The position numbers were made by a program, and so were the translations under genes. Below are positions 1 through 11,816 of a DNA stretch of 64,000 bases, piece by piece. The notes under the pieces were generated by a model. It saw only the letters and a list, made by a program, of their open reading frames with translations, was not told the origin of the DNA and searched no databases. The stretch's first letter is position 1. The number at the start of each line of letters is the position of its first letter. Source of the DNA: Limnoperna fortunei (Eukaryota; Mollusca; Bivalvia; Mytilida; Modiolidae); assembly GCA_944474755.1 (NCBI GenBank), contig OX104112.1:92641756-92705755 (forward strand). The letters run 5' to 3'.

Positions 1-176
1 AAGTTGATAATTCCAAGAATAAAGTTGGAATTTCCAAGATAAAAGTCGATAATTCCAAGAATTAAATTAATAATTCCATGACTGAAGTTGATAATTCAAA
101 GAATAAAGTTGGATTTTCCAAGATTAAAGTCGACAAATTAAGAATTAAATATATTTATTAAAGTTAGCTGAAAGCA
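1..176. repeat. Degenerate minisatellite
   Basis: Short units of about 20-22 bases of the type aagttgataattccaagaat recur with changes. A higher-order period of 84 bases is visible: the block starting at 1 restarts at 85. No coding content is seen. Confidence 0.7.
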
Positions 177-230
177 TGTACACAGGTAGCAAGTGTTTTT
201 GTTTACAAATAAAAACACGTGGATTCAATG

Positions 231-250
231 GGTTGTTTGTATATATATAT

Positions 251-286
<36 letters not shown>
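231..286. repeat. (TA)n microsatellite
   Basis: An almost pure alternating AT run borders the left edge of the 446-bp tandem array. It may be where the array's first, truncated unit was joined. Confidence 0.85.
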
Positions 287-289
<3 letters not shown>

Positions 290-2198
290 GTCTAAGTATT
301 GTGACAACCATATAATATATCTATCCAGCGGATTTCTGAAACATCAGAAATACAGGGTTAATATCAAATATTTATATATACGTCTACAAATTAAGCCCAA
401 CACTGTTTGAATTAGATTTTTAACACTGTCAAATTTTTGCTTTCCCTCAGCGGGATTCGAACTCACACCGTTGTGACACTGTGGCACCAATTCGCCTGCA
501 CTATGTCCAGCGGTCTAGACCCCTCGGCCAAATCCGCTATATAAAAATATAGCTTCATTAACCGGGGTGAATCTTAGACATAGACATAGTACATGTGTAC
601 TAGCGTGTGACGATGGAATTTTCGTAACCAATACGTATTAATCTGACAGTAATCTAATTCAGCATTTTTGTATATATTATATAGGATGACAAAGTTACTT
701 GTCATGCAGTCACAGTAAGTAAATTATATACAAACGTCTAAGTATTGTGACAACCATATAATATATCTATCCAGCGGATTTCTGAAACATCAGAAATACA
801 GGGTTAATATCAAATATTTATATATACGTCTACAAATTAAGCCCAACACTGTTTGAATTAGATTTTTAACACTGTCAAATTTTTGCTTTCCCTCAGCGGG
901 ATTCGAACTCACACCGTTGTGACACTGTGGCACCAATTCGCCTGCACTATGTCCAGCGGTCTAGACCCCTCGGCCAAATCCGCTATATAAAAATATAGCT
1001 TCATTAACCGGGGTGAATCTTAGACATAGACATAGTACATGTGTACTAGCGTGTGACGATGGAATTTTCGTAACCAATACGTATTAATCTGACAGTAATC
1101 TAATTCAGCATTTTTGTATATATTATATAGGATGACAAAGTTACTTGTCATGCAGTCACAGTAAGTAAATTATATACAAACGTCTAAGTATTGTGACAAC
1201 CATATAATATATCTATCCAGCGGATTTCTGAAACATCAGAAATACAGGGTTAATATCAAATATTTATATATACGTCTACAAATTAAGCCCAACACTGTTT
1301 GAATTAGATTTTTAACACTGTCAAATTTTTGCTTTCCCTCAGCGGGATTCGAACTCACACCGTTGTGACACTGTGGCACCAATTCGCCTGCACTATGTCC
1401 AGCGGTCTAGACCCCTCGGCCAAATCCGCTATATAAAAATATAGCTTCATTAACCGGGGTGAATCTTAGACATAGACATAGTACATGTGTACTAGCGTGT
1501 GACGATGGAATTTTCGTAACCAATACGTATTAATCTGACAGTAATCTAATTCAGCATTTTTGTATATATTATATAGGATGACAAAGTTACTTGTCATGCA
1601 GTCACAGTAAGTAAATTATATACAAACGTCTAAGTATTGTGACAACCATATAATATATCTATCCAGCGGATTTCTGAAACATCAGAAATACAGGGTTAAT
1701 ATCAAATATTTATATATACGTCTACAAATTAAGCCCAACACTGTTTGAATTAGATTTTTAACACTGTCAAATTTTTGCTTTCCCTCAGCGGGATTCGAAC
1801 TCACACCGTTGTGACACTGTGGCACCAATTCGCCTGCACTATGTCCAGCGGTCTAGACCCCTCGGCCAAATCAGCTATATAAAAATATAGCTTCATTAAC
1901 CGGGGTGAATCTTAGACATAGACATAGTACATGTGTACTAGCGTGTGACGATGGAATTTTCGTAACCAATACGTATTAATCTGACAGTAATCTAATTCAG
2001 CATTTTTGTATATATTATATAGGATGACAAAGTTACTTGTCATGCAGTCACAGTAAGTAAATTATATACAAACGTCTAAGTATTGTGACAACCATATAAT
2101 ATATCTATCCAGCGGATTTCTGAAACATCAGAAATACAGGGTTAATATCAAATATTTATATATACGTCTACAAATTAAGCCCAACACTGTTTGAATTA
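287..2198. repeat. 446-bp tandem array, about 4.3 copies
   Basis: The string tctaagtattgtgacaacc recurs at 291, 737, 1183, 1629 and 2075, an exact period of 446. The units look essentially identical; the one clear difference I saw is C to A at 1873 in the fourth unit. The last unit breaks off at about 2198 and continues as unrelated AT-rich sequence. Each complete unit carries a tRNA-like segment on the minus strand and a short palindrome around atgacaaagt/acttgtcat. The near identity means recent amplification or ongoing homogenisation. A satellite-bearing non-autonomous element is an alternative to plain duplication. Confidence 0.93.
443..540 (-). other. tRNA-like segment (A and B boxes) inside the 446-bp unit; repeated at 889, 1335 and 1781
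   Basis: On the minus strand the unit has an A-box-like TGGCCGAGGGG (530-520) followed about 60 bases later by a B-box-like GTTCGAATCC (462-453). This is the layout of an RNA polymerase III internal promoter. The D-arm stretch and the long distance between boxes recall class II tRNAs (Leu/Ser type). The segment that should form the acceptor stem does not pair, so it is not an intact tRNA gene; a SINE head or tRNA pseudogene is more likely. The same segment lies at about 889-986, 1335-1432 and 1781-1878. Confidence 0.6.
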
Positions 2199-3049
2199 TA
2201 TATATACAAGTCTAGAAGATTATGCAACGATACAAATGACGGTGTTTCTTGTCAAAAATTTAGACAAAGACTGACCAACGAATGGCCTTAGTCATTGAAT
2301 GTCAGTATAAATAAATGACGTCAACAAGTCATAACATATTGATCTAGCTTGCTGGTTGGTAGACTCTTTAGACTTTTATATATATATATATATATATATA
2401 CGAGTGAATGAGTAGTCTCGTGCATTTCATGCACTTTTTTGTTGGACGAGTCGTATTTATACGGGTATAGATGAGTTGCATATTTATTCGAAGTTTGCCA
2501 TTCTACCCTTTTTAGCAGCTTTCATGTTTGAGATACCCGCCTACCCACCCATTATGATGATTTACTTATGATTGTATATATATTTAATTTGATTACATTT
2601 TCTTTTGTAGATAATTACGGTGTCATCCTGGTTTGCCCACTTTTAATTAGGGGTATATATAAACATCAGGTGTTTTGTTGTTTTAACAATTATAGTTCAT
2701 TTCTTGAAAATTATAGTTCATCTGTATAACATTAAAATGATAAAAGTATGGCATATACATATAAAAAACCAACTTTATTTTGATATGTAAAATTGTAAAT
2801 GAAGTGAAGTTTATGGTTTATTAAAATAAACTTCACTTCACTTACAACACAATTCACAATTGTGTATAGTGTTTATGAAAGACATTGTTGTTTCCGTTAT
2901 TTTGAAAATGTATAAAATAAATGTGTATTGCAATACTAATAATACGTGTTCCCAAACCATTTACAGGTTTATTTCAATTTCAACTTTGTTAAAAGTTATA
3001 ATGCACAATTATTATCATGTGATACGCAATTTGCTGTTCTCTCTGATAA
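2199..3049. other. AT-rich intergenic DNA
   Basis: I see no gene here. It contains a (TA)n tract near 2380-2400 and a short imperfect foldback around 2795-2845, where a run like taaatgaagtgaagtttat is followed by its complement. Confidence 0.5.
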
Positions 3050-3156
<107 letters not shown>

Positions 3157-5181
3157 TTTCACAATTCATGTTTCACCACTTAATCTAGTTTCAAATTTTC
3201 CCCTTACTTGAGTAATGGTCATACTAGGCTCAGAATTGAAACTGATATTGAACAGCGGTCACGGTTAATCGAAATCGCCACTTATCACCTAAAACAGTTA
3301 AATTAGTTATGTAAACCAAGATCCCGTATGCTTGTTTCATTTGATATTTGTATAGTTTTGCATTTCTTTTTAATATTACATTGTACATATGAAATACGCT
3401 GCAACTCTGTAAAAGTGTATATGTGCCGAGCTGTAGCTACTCTTTTAAGGAAATGGCCGCCCTGCGGGAATTATCTAGATGTGAAAATCTTACAATTTTC
3501 GCACCTATGATATTTCACAATGGGCAATGATTTGACTTCACACAGAGTAGCTATTGGTTTGTTTTACCTCAAGACTCGTCCAGTATGCATGAAACATACA
3601 TTCAACTACTGTTACAATACATTTAATGTGTAAAATGACATATTACATAACTTGTTCATTTGTAAAGAATTATTTATCTACGTATACAGGTGCCACTGTG
3701 TCATACCGATCAACAGACTTATATCATTTTTGTGAGAAGTAGTATGACACGATGAAAAAGATCTAAACGCATACAGATGACTTTTTCCAAATCTACGTTA
3801 AAAACTCACTGTATGAAATATAGTGTAGTAAAAAATTATTTGGCATGTGTTTGTCCATTAACATATTCAATCGTTTTAACTAATGTTTTCATTTGTTATC
3901 TGAAAGTATGTTCTAAAGGTACTGGCATCACAAATTTTAACACAAATAAATGCAAAATTTACGTTTCTGCACAATATATTTCTGTATCAAGAGTTTTTTG
4001 TTTAAAAGGACATTTATCCAACTTTTTTTCTGACCCCAATACTATTCTTCCGATTGCAATTTATTAGGAGTTTGAATCATTTTTCTTTACGCATTTACTA
4101 AAAAATGATACGGAAAAAAACAGCTCATCTTTTTATAATGACACGATGAATAAAAGTTCCTTCACACGATTGAAAACAGCCACGTAGTTCTTAAGTAATT
4201 AGTTTTATTCTTCCACATGGGGCATTTCAATTACTTTTTACAACTAATGTCTGTATATCATTGAATATTATACAAAAAGTCTACAATTGTTAATACAATA
4301 GGACTATGATGTATAAATTCTTGAAACAAATCACAAGGTAACAAGCAGCGGAGCAGCTTTTTAATTCATCTAAAACCATAGTGAGGAATTGAACATAGAG
4401 TAAATGCTCTCATTGAGGCAATCCCCGACCAGGGCTTAAGCGGAAAGTCCGTGTTATATGTCGATAACGCTCTAAATATGAGTTCTCACCAATCAACAAA
4501 TAACAACATAACGAACAAGATTTTTTACAATATTTCCTACTATGTCGCCATTAAGTAGTATAAAACGGAACCATCTACTAGGTAGGTCAATATATTGATG
4601 TCAAACTTTTATTACAAATTATAAGGTATGAATTTAGGCAAACATTATCAAATGTGCTGCCTACAATTGATAATAAAGACGCAGAGCGAAAAATTTAAAG
4701 GTTAATTAGTGTACAAATGAGAGTTATTTCTCAAGAATTAATACATCATATTTAACTGTAAACCGGATACTTCCTATGTCTAATAATTTTTAACATTATC
4801 GGTTGCAAGTATTTTAAGAATTCCACTGTTATCTTTTACATAAAAACAAAAACGGTAAACGTGTAAGACATGTAGTTGCTAAGGATAATATTATATCATT
4901 CGAACAGACCGCGAGGCTTACCTTAATTGACAGAATTATACACAATTTTCATCGCGTATTACAACTGTAGACACATAAAGATACGCGGAAAAGAATCTAC
5001 AAAAGAGAATACTTACACAAATGTACACCATTTTATTACAAAATTATTTATATTTATGGTTTAATCACCCGTTTTCATTAATTCTAATAAATGAATAATA
5101 AATAATAATAAACAATCAAACAAAAAAAAAGCAAAACAACACCACAGCTTTTAACGATGTCATATACTATTGTCTTTATTT
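3157..5181. other. AT-rich DNA, no recognisable gene
   Basis: There are only short open frames with no family signature, for instance one at 3777-4067. The stretch 3709-3755 is discussed as a possible terminal repeat of a larger element. Confidence 0.4.
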
Positions 5182-5233
5182 AAATGTCAACGCCCCAAAT
5201 GCGAAGGCCACCTACGCCTTTGGGCGGTGACAT
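5182..5233. repeat. GC-rich imperfect palindrome
   Basis: aatgtcaacgccc at the left pairs with gggcggtgacatt at the right, and gaaggc pairs with gcctt inside. This makes a roughly 50-base hairpin in otherwise AT-rich DNA. Its function is unknown; it may be the core of a small foldback element. Confidence 0.7.
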
Positions 5234-6187
5234 TAAAATTCAGTTTTGCAGAAGGTACGAACGTCGACATAATTTTGTCACTCTTTTGTGTTTTCTTCAA
5301 TCAGAATAGTTGATGATTGATATGGTGATTTGTGCAAACGTATAGTACGTTCTAGGCTGTAATCCGACCTCTCAGAACCCTACTTCTTGTTGCCTGAGTC
5401 TGATGTGCATCACAATGATTTAGTTTAACATTTAACCCCTTCTGGAAATTGGAACGGTTCTATATTTGGTGATTCGCACTAATAGGCAGTAAGCGGGCCC
5501 TCTACTTCCTGCTCCTGTTTGCAGCTTATACGTATTAAACAATTTGGTCAAACGTTTCTCGTGTTTCGTTTATCGTATACTGGTTGGATATTTCATATGG
5601 TGGTTTATACTAATGGATTATACGATTTAAACTATTTGTAGACCTGTTGGAATATTACTTCCTGTTTGCATACGCTCCTACAAAAAAAAGTTTCTAAGCT
5701 TCCGTCAGTCGAAATGATTTCATATTTTAGTATATGGATTTGTACTTATGAATTGTTCATTTTAAGCGTTTTACATAATTGTTTGCATCTACTTCTTGTT
5801 AAGGTCAATAAATCCATGTACACGATTTTTATACCTGTCAGACCACTACTTCCTCTTTGCGTCGCATATATCCCAAATATCCCAAAAGTTTCCGCCAAAC
5901 ACTTCTTGGCTTCACCGTCCACTCCTTAGTTATTTGTTTCTTCTGCATTTTCAATGAATTATAAGGCATTGACGTGATCTTGAGGAGGGAGAGGGGGGAA
6001 TTTCGAAGAAGTTAAATATCCCGGACACGAAGCAGTCACTCAAAGGGCAATGATGTGACCTTGGGGGTCAAATTTAAAATTAAATGTCAACACTCATGGC
6101 ATGCAACACATCGATTAGTTATAATCTACCCACATGCCAATATAAACCTCCTAAAAAATGAAAAGTGGAATGTAACACTAAATTATA
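5234..6187. other. No gene seen; weak degenerate repeats
   Basis: The phrase tacttcctgtttgca recurs in degraded form near 5383, 5508, 5660 and 5850, suggesting an old tandem repeat. A short frame at 5666-5929 has no recognisable family. Confidence 0.35.
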
Positions 6188-6329
6188 CAATTATCAACCT
6201 ATTTGGTGTGTGACCCGGTGATTTCTTTCCCCGAGAAAGTAAGGTCACCCGGGGGCTTGCCCCGAGGGTGACCTTACTTTTCGAGGTGAAAGAAATGCCG
6301 AGTCACACACCAACTAGGGTGATAACTGT
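6188..6329. repeat. 140-bp palindrome (foldback)
   Basis: The left arm, running through ggtgtgtgacccggtgattt and gtaaggtcacccgggggc, is mirrored by ccccgagggtgaccttac and a block ending in gagtcacacacc around a centre near 6257. The arms are imperfect but pair over almost their full length. A related phrase, cgagggtgaccttac, occurs again at about 6490-6504, so this belongs to a dispersed family. Confidence 0.8.
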
Positions 6330-7424
6330 TATATTATATCGAATATTTAAATGAAAACAATTTAATATTTGCAACATCCAGCCCATACAATGTAGACAGA
6401 TACATGCTAAGATACACTACTGTTTTGTTTGAATGTTTTATTACGTACACGTACATTTATCCAAACGCAAAATCTCGCAAATCTCACGCGAGGGTGACCT
6501 TACCATGCGACCCAACGCTTACCGGTTGACCCAGCGAAATCTCACATGTCACGTGACGGCGTCTAAGTGAATCAAAATAAAGATTTCTATATGAGTATAT
6601 GATATAAAGCTATCTTACATAAGCTAAACGTTGAAAATATGCGATTTGCAGTGTGTCAAATAAATTTGGCTGAAAATATCAGCCTTAATGGAGAAGAAAA
6701 GAAAATAGAAGATGAACTAAATTACCAGACTAAAAAACAATATGTCTCCCATTTATCTTCGTTTGGTATACATAATAAAATAAGAGTTGCATACAAATAC
6801 TAAGTATAGTTTGAAAGCTTTTCTGCAAATGTTAATGTGTGTCGCAATTTGTTCATTGCATATTTTATGCACAGTAATCAAAATAAATTTTCCCCCATCC
6901 TCTTCTTCATGTTTCATATTGACAAGAAAATAAAAAATTACATCTATTATTATATTACGAACTCTTAAAAAGCATACTTATTCAATCGGTTAGCTGAATT
7001 AAATACCTTATATAAAGTAATATTTCTTTTTTTAATCGTACCATTGAACTGATTTATATCGTATCGTACTTTCTCTGACTGTGCAATTAAAATCAAATTT
7101 ATATTGTTAATGCATTATGTTACAGATACATTATTGGCACCAAACGAAAGCTAAAGGAATATTCTTGATATTTAAACGGTTGATTTGAACTAAAATTATA
7201 TCATAAAAGGTCATTTTAGCATTTCAATAACTATATCTGCATTTTTTCGTTTATTTTATAAGATTAGTTGAAGAAAAATAAAAGCAGGAGATTAAATAAC
7301 TGTATATATCTATTGCCAAATACATGCAAAATCGTGTTTTAATATATTTTATTCGCTACAGTAAATTTAAACAATAAAAAATTGGAAAAACTTACCTACG
7401 TTTTCATCGCTTTTAACTTGTTTA
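6330..7424. other. AT-rich DNA without gene
   Basis: No coding signature, RNA gene or clear repeat was seen apart from the ggtgacctta block near 6490. Confidence 0.4.
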
Positions 7425-7521
7425 TATCTTTTTTCATCGTGTCACACTACTTCGCACCAAAATGATATAAGTTGGTTGATCGGTGTGTGTGTGTGTGAAC
7501 ATTTATACATTATTACTACTG

Positions 7522-7551
7522 TCTGGGGACACAGAAAGAAATCCGGGACCC
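7522..7551 (+). other. 2A-like peptide motif in LINE N-terminus
   Basis: In the frame starting at ATG 7483, residues 14-23 read SGDTERNPGP after a leucine run. The 2A consensus is D-V/I-E-x-N-P-G-P, and here only V/I is replaced by Thr. 2A-like sequences that make ribosomes skip the final Gly-Pro bond are known at the N-termini of several APE-type LINEs. Activity of this copy is unknown and the downstream frame is broken. Confidence 0.75.
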
Positions 7552-9314
7552 AATGGGGACACCAGTTCATATCTTAATAATTGTTTGACCATTTTCCGTC
7601 TTAACATAAGTAGCTCAAGAATAAAATCCGTGATATTCTACATACGGTGGAAGAGTTCGATGTTCTTTTTTTTCTCCGAATCTCATTTAGATAATATTGA
7701 ATATGAAAAGATTCTATTACCTCGTTTTGCTTAACCTATCCGGAAAGACAGGAATTCTTCGGGTGGGGGAATTATTGCATATTTTAAAAATCATATAAAA
7801 TTTAATGGACGGGAAGACTTAGAATTTAGCTAATATTGAATTTATTTGGTTTGAACTTCATACTAAGCAATCCCCAATACTCGTCAACATTTCATATAGA
7901 TCCGAACGTCAATCAGGTCCAAATTTTTGGACTCAGTTTGAACAAATTATTCTCAGAGCTATAGACGAAAATAATAACATTAGATCTCTTGTTGACATTA
8001 ACCAAATGTTTTTGGTAAGATTACCTACAAATGTGTCAGATATTCTTACGGTAAATGGACTAACTAACATAATTGTAAATCCAACTAATTTTTTGGTAAC
8101 ACTGAGACGTTATTAGATCCAAACTCTAGTAACAGATAGTATACCAGTGGTTGACAGCGATACCGTTTCTATAAACAGATTGATAAGTGACCATGATTGT
8201 ACATACATTACAATAAAAACTGGTTACAATAACAAAAAATCTTTTACAAGAGACGTGTGGAATTACAAGTGAGGTAACTACGATCTCGTGAGTGAGAGAG
8301 TAAGGGTATGAGCTTATTTATAAACAGACTGAAGTTAAAATAGCTTGCAAAATTTTTATCGACACATTTCTAAATATTTGTAAACTTTGCATTCCTTCAC
8401 AAAAATTAGTTATCAGAGAAGAAGACAAGATATGGTTTAACTCGGATTTAAGGAAATCTATAAGACAAAGAGACAGATTTCGAAAAATGTATTTGAAATA
8501 AACCTCCCACAACCACAGTAAATTTTAAAAAAAAACATCGCAACAGGGTAAACGATATGAAGAAACACGCAAAACAACATTTTATTCTAATATAAATGAA
8601 AATCTAAGCGACATGAAATCTTCGAACAGTAAATTATATTGGAAAACCATTAAAATGTTAATACATAATGAAAATTCGGACAACAATATGCCACCATTAC
8701 ACAATCCTGAAAATAATATGAACTTAATTTATGATAATAAAGAAAAATGTGACATACTTAACATACTTTTGTTCTGTCACAAATTTGGAGAATAAGAATA
8801 ATTAAGGATTTACCAATATTTGAGGACAGAGGTCGAGAAACACTTTGTAAAGTTGTTATTTTTGAACACGATATTATATATATAGATATCATATTAACAC
8901 TCAACCCGAACAAGGCTGTAGGTCCTGATCTAATAAGTAACAAAATGCTAATTGCTGTAAAACACAAGATTGCTACTCATCTCTCCATGTTATTCAACAA
9001 ATTGCTAAAACAAGGTATTTTCCCGTCTAATTGGAAACTCGCACACTTAACTATTTTTTAAAAGGGGGATAAATCTTTTATGTCTAATTACAGACCAGTT
9101 GCATTATTATGCTGTATAAGCAAAGTTTTATAGAAATTTGTATATAAATATATCTATAATCATTTTATTTTATAACTCCCTTCTATATAGGTTTCAGTCT
9201 GGATTTATGCCAGGACATTCTGCTAGCCATCAACTTGTCGAGAGATATATGTCAAAATTTTATTTGCAATAAATAATGGGCACAACACAGCTGTAACTTT
9301 CTGCGATATAAGTC

Positions 9315-9734
9315 GTGCTTTTGACAGAGTCTGGATCAAAGGCATCATTTTTTAAACTAGAGAATTATGGTATAAAAGGAACCCTTTTTATGTGGGTGAA
9401 ATCCTATTTAGAAGATAGACAACAAAAACTTGTTCTAAAAGATAGCATATCTGATCTTGGATACTTAAAAGCTGGTGTACCCCAGGGATCAGTACTTGGT
9501 CCTCTCCTTTTCCTCATATATGTTAATGATATTGCTGATGAATTATTAGGACTATGTCGACTGTATGCCGACGACACTTCAATGGGGCATACTGCTCCCA
9601 ATGAACAAACTCTTGTTAATATGGTTAATACTGACTTAGAAAATATCTCTAAGTGGTCTAATGATTGGTTAGTTAAATTAAACGGATATAATCGTATTCA
9701 GCAATCAAGCTCGACACTTAATATTTCGATTTAA
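9315..9734 (+). pseudogene. Reverse transcriptase core fragment of the LINE
   Basis: This is the longest intact piece of the LINE, 139 codons. It contains SYLEDRQQKLVLKDSISD, then GVPQGSVLGPLLFLIYVND and the catalytic YADD (about residues 87-90), followed by ISKWSNDWLVKLNGY. The start is not a real initiation site; the frame enters from the upstream domain (near FDRVW) through a frameshift. Confidence 0.85.
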
Positions 9735-10225
9735 ATTGAACAACGTTCTCATCGACTCAGTTGTCTCTCACAAACTCCTGGGTTTAATATTCAGTTTCGA
9801 AGGGGAAATGGACTGTGCACATTAATAGCATTATTGATAAAGCTTCCAAGCAGTTAAACGTTTTGCGAAAACTTAAATTTAAAGTAAATAGAGAATAATT
9901 TATCCGACATTTATTCTTGCAATTCTAGAATATTCCTGCGAGTTGTGGGACAACTGTGGTCAGAGACGCTGAACGTTTAGAAAAACTTCATCTTCAAGCT
10001 GGTAGAATAGTCATTGGACTTACTATGTATGCGAGTTTAGACTATGTTTCAAGAGACTGAATGGAAGCCCATTGCACGTAGACGGGAACGGAAAAAAATT
10101 TGTATTTTTCTTTATTATTGTCAATGATCAATGTCCGGAATATCTAGCTCATCTAATGCAGTTTATAATTTACGTAGTAGTCAAAATTACTCTGACAATA
10201 AAATATGTTTAAACTATCCTGAGAA

Positions 10226-10620
10226 AGCCAACTTTAACGAAGGGTTTGTTGTACCTAGTTATCTTTAAGTATTTTGAAGGCCATCAAGAGACTTAATTGA
10301 TCTTTATGGAAAACCCTTCTCTAAAATACGATTGGTTTGTTTGTTTGAATGTCACTTTAAACAATTTGTCAGCCATATCGTAGCGTTTTTATTGGGGAAG
10401 AAAGCTTCAGTACCAAGTATAGTCTTTCCTATTGCTACAGGTTTTACCCTTTCTTTGACATGATAATGAGTAACTCGACGGGTGCCTAATTAGAAGCAGG
10501 CATTGCCTACGCGTCCAAAGAACATGTGTACAGCTAATTGTTTTATTGGGTTCAAGTCACTTACTATTTATTTGTGTGTTTTTTGTTTTGTTTCGTTTTG
10601 TATATGTTTGTCTAAATCCG
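10226..10620 (+). mobile_element. Penelope-like element 3' end, interrupted by a SINE scrap
   Basis: NEGFVVP followed after a frame change by FEGHQ and DLIDLYGKPFSKI matches the C-terminal part of the reverse transcriptase region of Penelope-like elements; compare 27390-27510. A scrap of the gtttgtttg-tailed SINE lies at about 10327-10405. The non-coding tail with ggcattgcctacgcgtcc continues to about 10620 and is shared with copies at 16230, 21780, 27590 and 30330. Confidence 0.55.
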
Positions 10621-11602
10621 GATTTTTATTTTATCTTTTGTAATTAGGTTGCGTTTTCTTTCACTAGTGTTTTTGTTTGGCAGTAAGAAATATTCGAATA
10701 CTCAACTAATTACATAACTACAGATGAACAAAGAAGCTAACATTTAAGTCCAACGGGACGTGTTAAGACAAAAGCAGAACATAATACGACGTGTACATCA
10801 ATTGAAAATCAAGTTGAAAGAATACAACATTAACCACGAAATCCGCTATATACAATGTTTTTCCTCACATGCGACGACGTTGTGCTACTTTAGTTATTGT
10901 CCAAGCAAATCGTCGGAAATAACTGAAAATGAATTGCCTTTAAGCAAATAACTCCTGATTTATATGTTAAACTAAGAGTCTTAAAATATCCTTATAATAT
11001 AGAAAAAAAGACTTTTTGAGCATTTTGTTCTTTAGTTGTCTAGCCAGGAAATCTAGAAAGAAGAAACTATGAAGACACATAAACCTCATATTATTGATAT
11101 AATAACGCATTCCTGTTGGAAAAGGTAAGATTTTGTCTGTCTGAAAATGGATATTTGCAGCGTTGACACAATTTTGCAGAATTGAATTTTTGCTGCAAAT
11201 TTGTTTTAAACTGCTTAACCGGTATCAATTGATGACATCTGTTTACCGACCCATTGCTCCTATGTTATTTATGTTATTAATGTTATTTACTGTATTTTAT
11301 TTTATTGAATTTTTCTTCTTATTTGCCATTATGTTCATTTATTCATCAATCCACTTAACTGTTTTTTTATCATTACATACATTATTTTTTCTCTTTTTGG
11401 TTATTTTCTTCTATACTTGACTAATACCTTTAGTTTTCTATTTCCTCAGTTAAAACAGTTTTTCAAAATTGCCCTTCTCTTCAAATACACAAATAAAAAA
11501 AAACCAACTTGTACAGCTTTCTCCTGCTCTGAACTCAATAAATACTTATTTTTATTTATAAATTTATTAAATGAGACAGTTACCACATATAGATATGGAA
11601 TT
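10621..11602. other. AT-rich DNA, no gene recognised
   Basis: Short frames, such as the Phe/Leu-rich one at 11163-11420, are low-complexity T-rich sequence rather than coding. Confidence 0.4.
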
Positions 11603-11816
11603 AACTTTAATATTTGTTTGTTTGTTTGTTTGTTTGGTGTTTTAACGCCACTTTCAGCAATTTTTCAGCTATTTCATGGCGTCCAGTTTTTATTGGGGAG
11701 GAAGTCGGAGTACCCGGAGAGAACCCCCGACCTGCGGTAGGAAAACTGGCAATCCTTGTCAATTAAGATTCGAGTCGAGCACACCCTGCCCGCAGTGAGA
11801 ATCGAACCCGCTTTAA
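11603..11816 (-). repeat. SINE-like element, family A
   Basis: Read on the minus strand it starts with a B-box-like cgggttcgattctcactg, runs through gcgttaaaacacc and ends in a (CAAA)n tail, seen here as the tttg repeats at 11612-11635. The body phrases tggcgtccagtttttattgg and gagtacccggagagaa recur in about a dozen copies in this window. Confidence 0.75.

Larger units (their letters stand above)
3709..7478. mobile_element. Possible DNA transposon bounded by imperfect inverted repeats
   Basis: The left stretch at 3709-3760 (gatcaacagacttatatcat, then a block ending in gacacgatgaaaaag) matches the reverse complement of 7425-7478 with a few substitutions and one or two indels. The match is about 50-60 bases long. 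No transposase-like frame lies between, and no clear target duplication was found. It could be one 3.8-kb non-autonomous element or two oppositely oriented copies of one repeat. Confidence 0.35.
7483..10225 (+). pseudogene. Decayed non-LTR retrotransposon (CR1/Jockey-like LINE)
   Basis: The reading frame is broken by many stops and shifts, but it keeps the order of an APE-type LINE. It has a 2A-like peptide near the N-terminus, an endonuclease-like start (LNISSSRIKSVIF, then FSESHLDN near 7675), GGGIIAYFKNHIKF near 7765, and NYRPVALLCCISKVL near 9090. The reverse transcriptase core follows, with FDRVW, GVPQGSVLGPLLF and YADDTS. The C-terminal part is recognisable from YLAHLM and YNLRSSQNYSD near 10140-10195. 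The element is dead, and the sequence from about 10226 belongs to a Penelope-like fragment. The CR1/Jockey superfamily is likely; the exact clade cannot be settled by eye. Confidence 0.85.

Noticed and set aside
443..540. Functional tRNA-Leu or tRNA-Ser genes in the tandem array
   Set aside because: The A and B boxes are present but the acceptor stem does not pair, so these are tRNA-like or SINE-derived only.
287..2198. CRISPR-like array
   Set aside because: Units are 446 bp, identical throughout and lack distinct spacers; the genome is animal.
9404..9601. Minus-strand frame across the LINE reverse transcriptase
   Set aside because: It is antisense to the clear YADD-bearing frame on the plus strand.
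11163..11420. Hydrophobic 85-codon frame as a membrane protein
   Set aside because: It is T-rich low-complexity sequence with no homologue that I recognise and no splice context.
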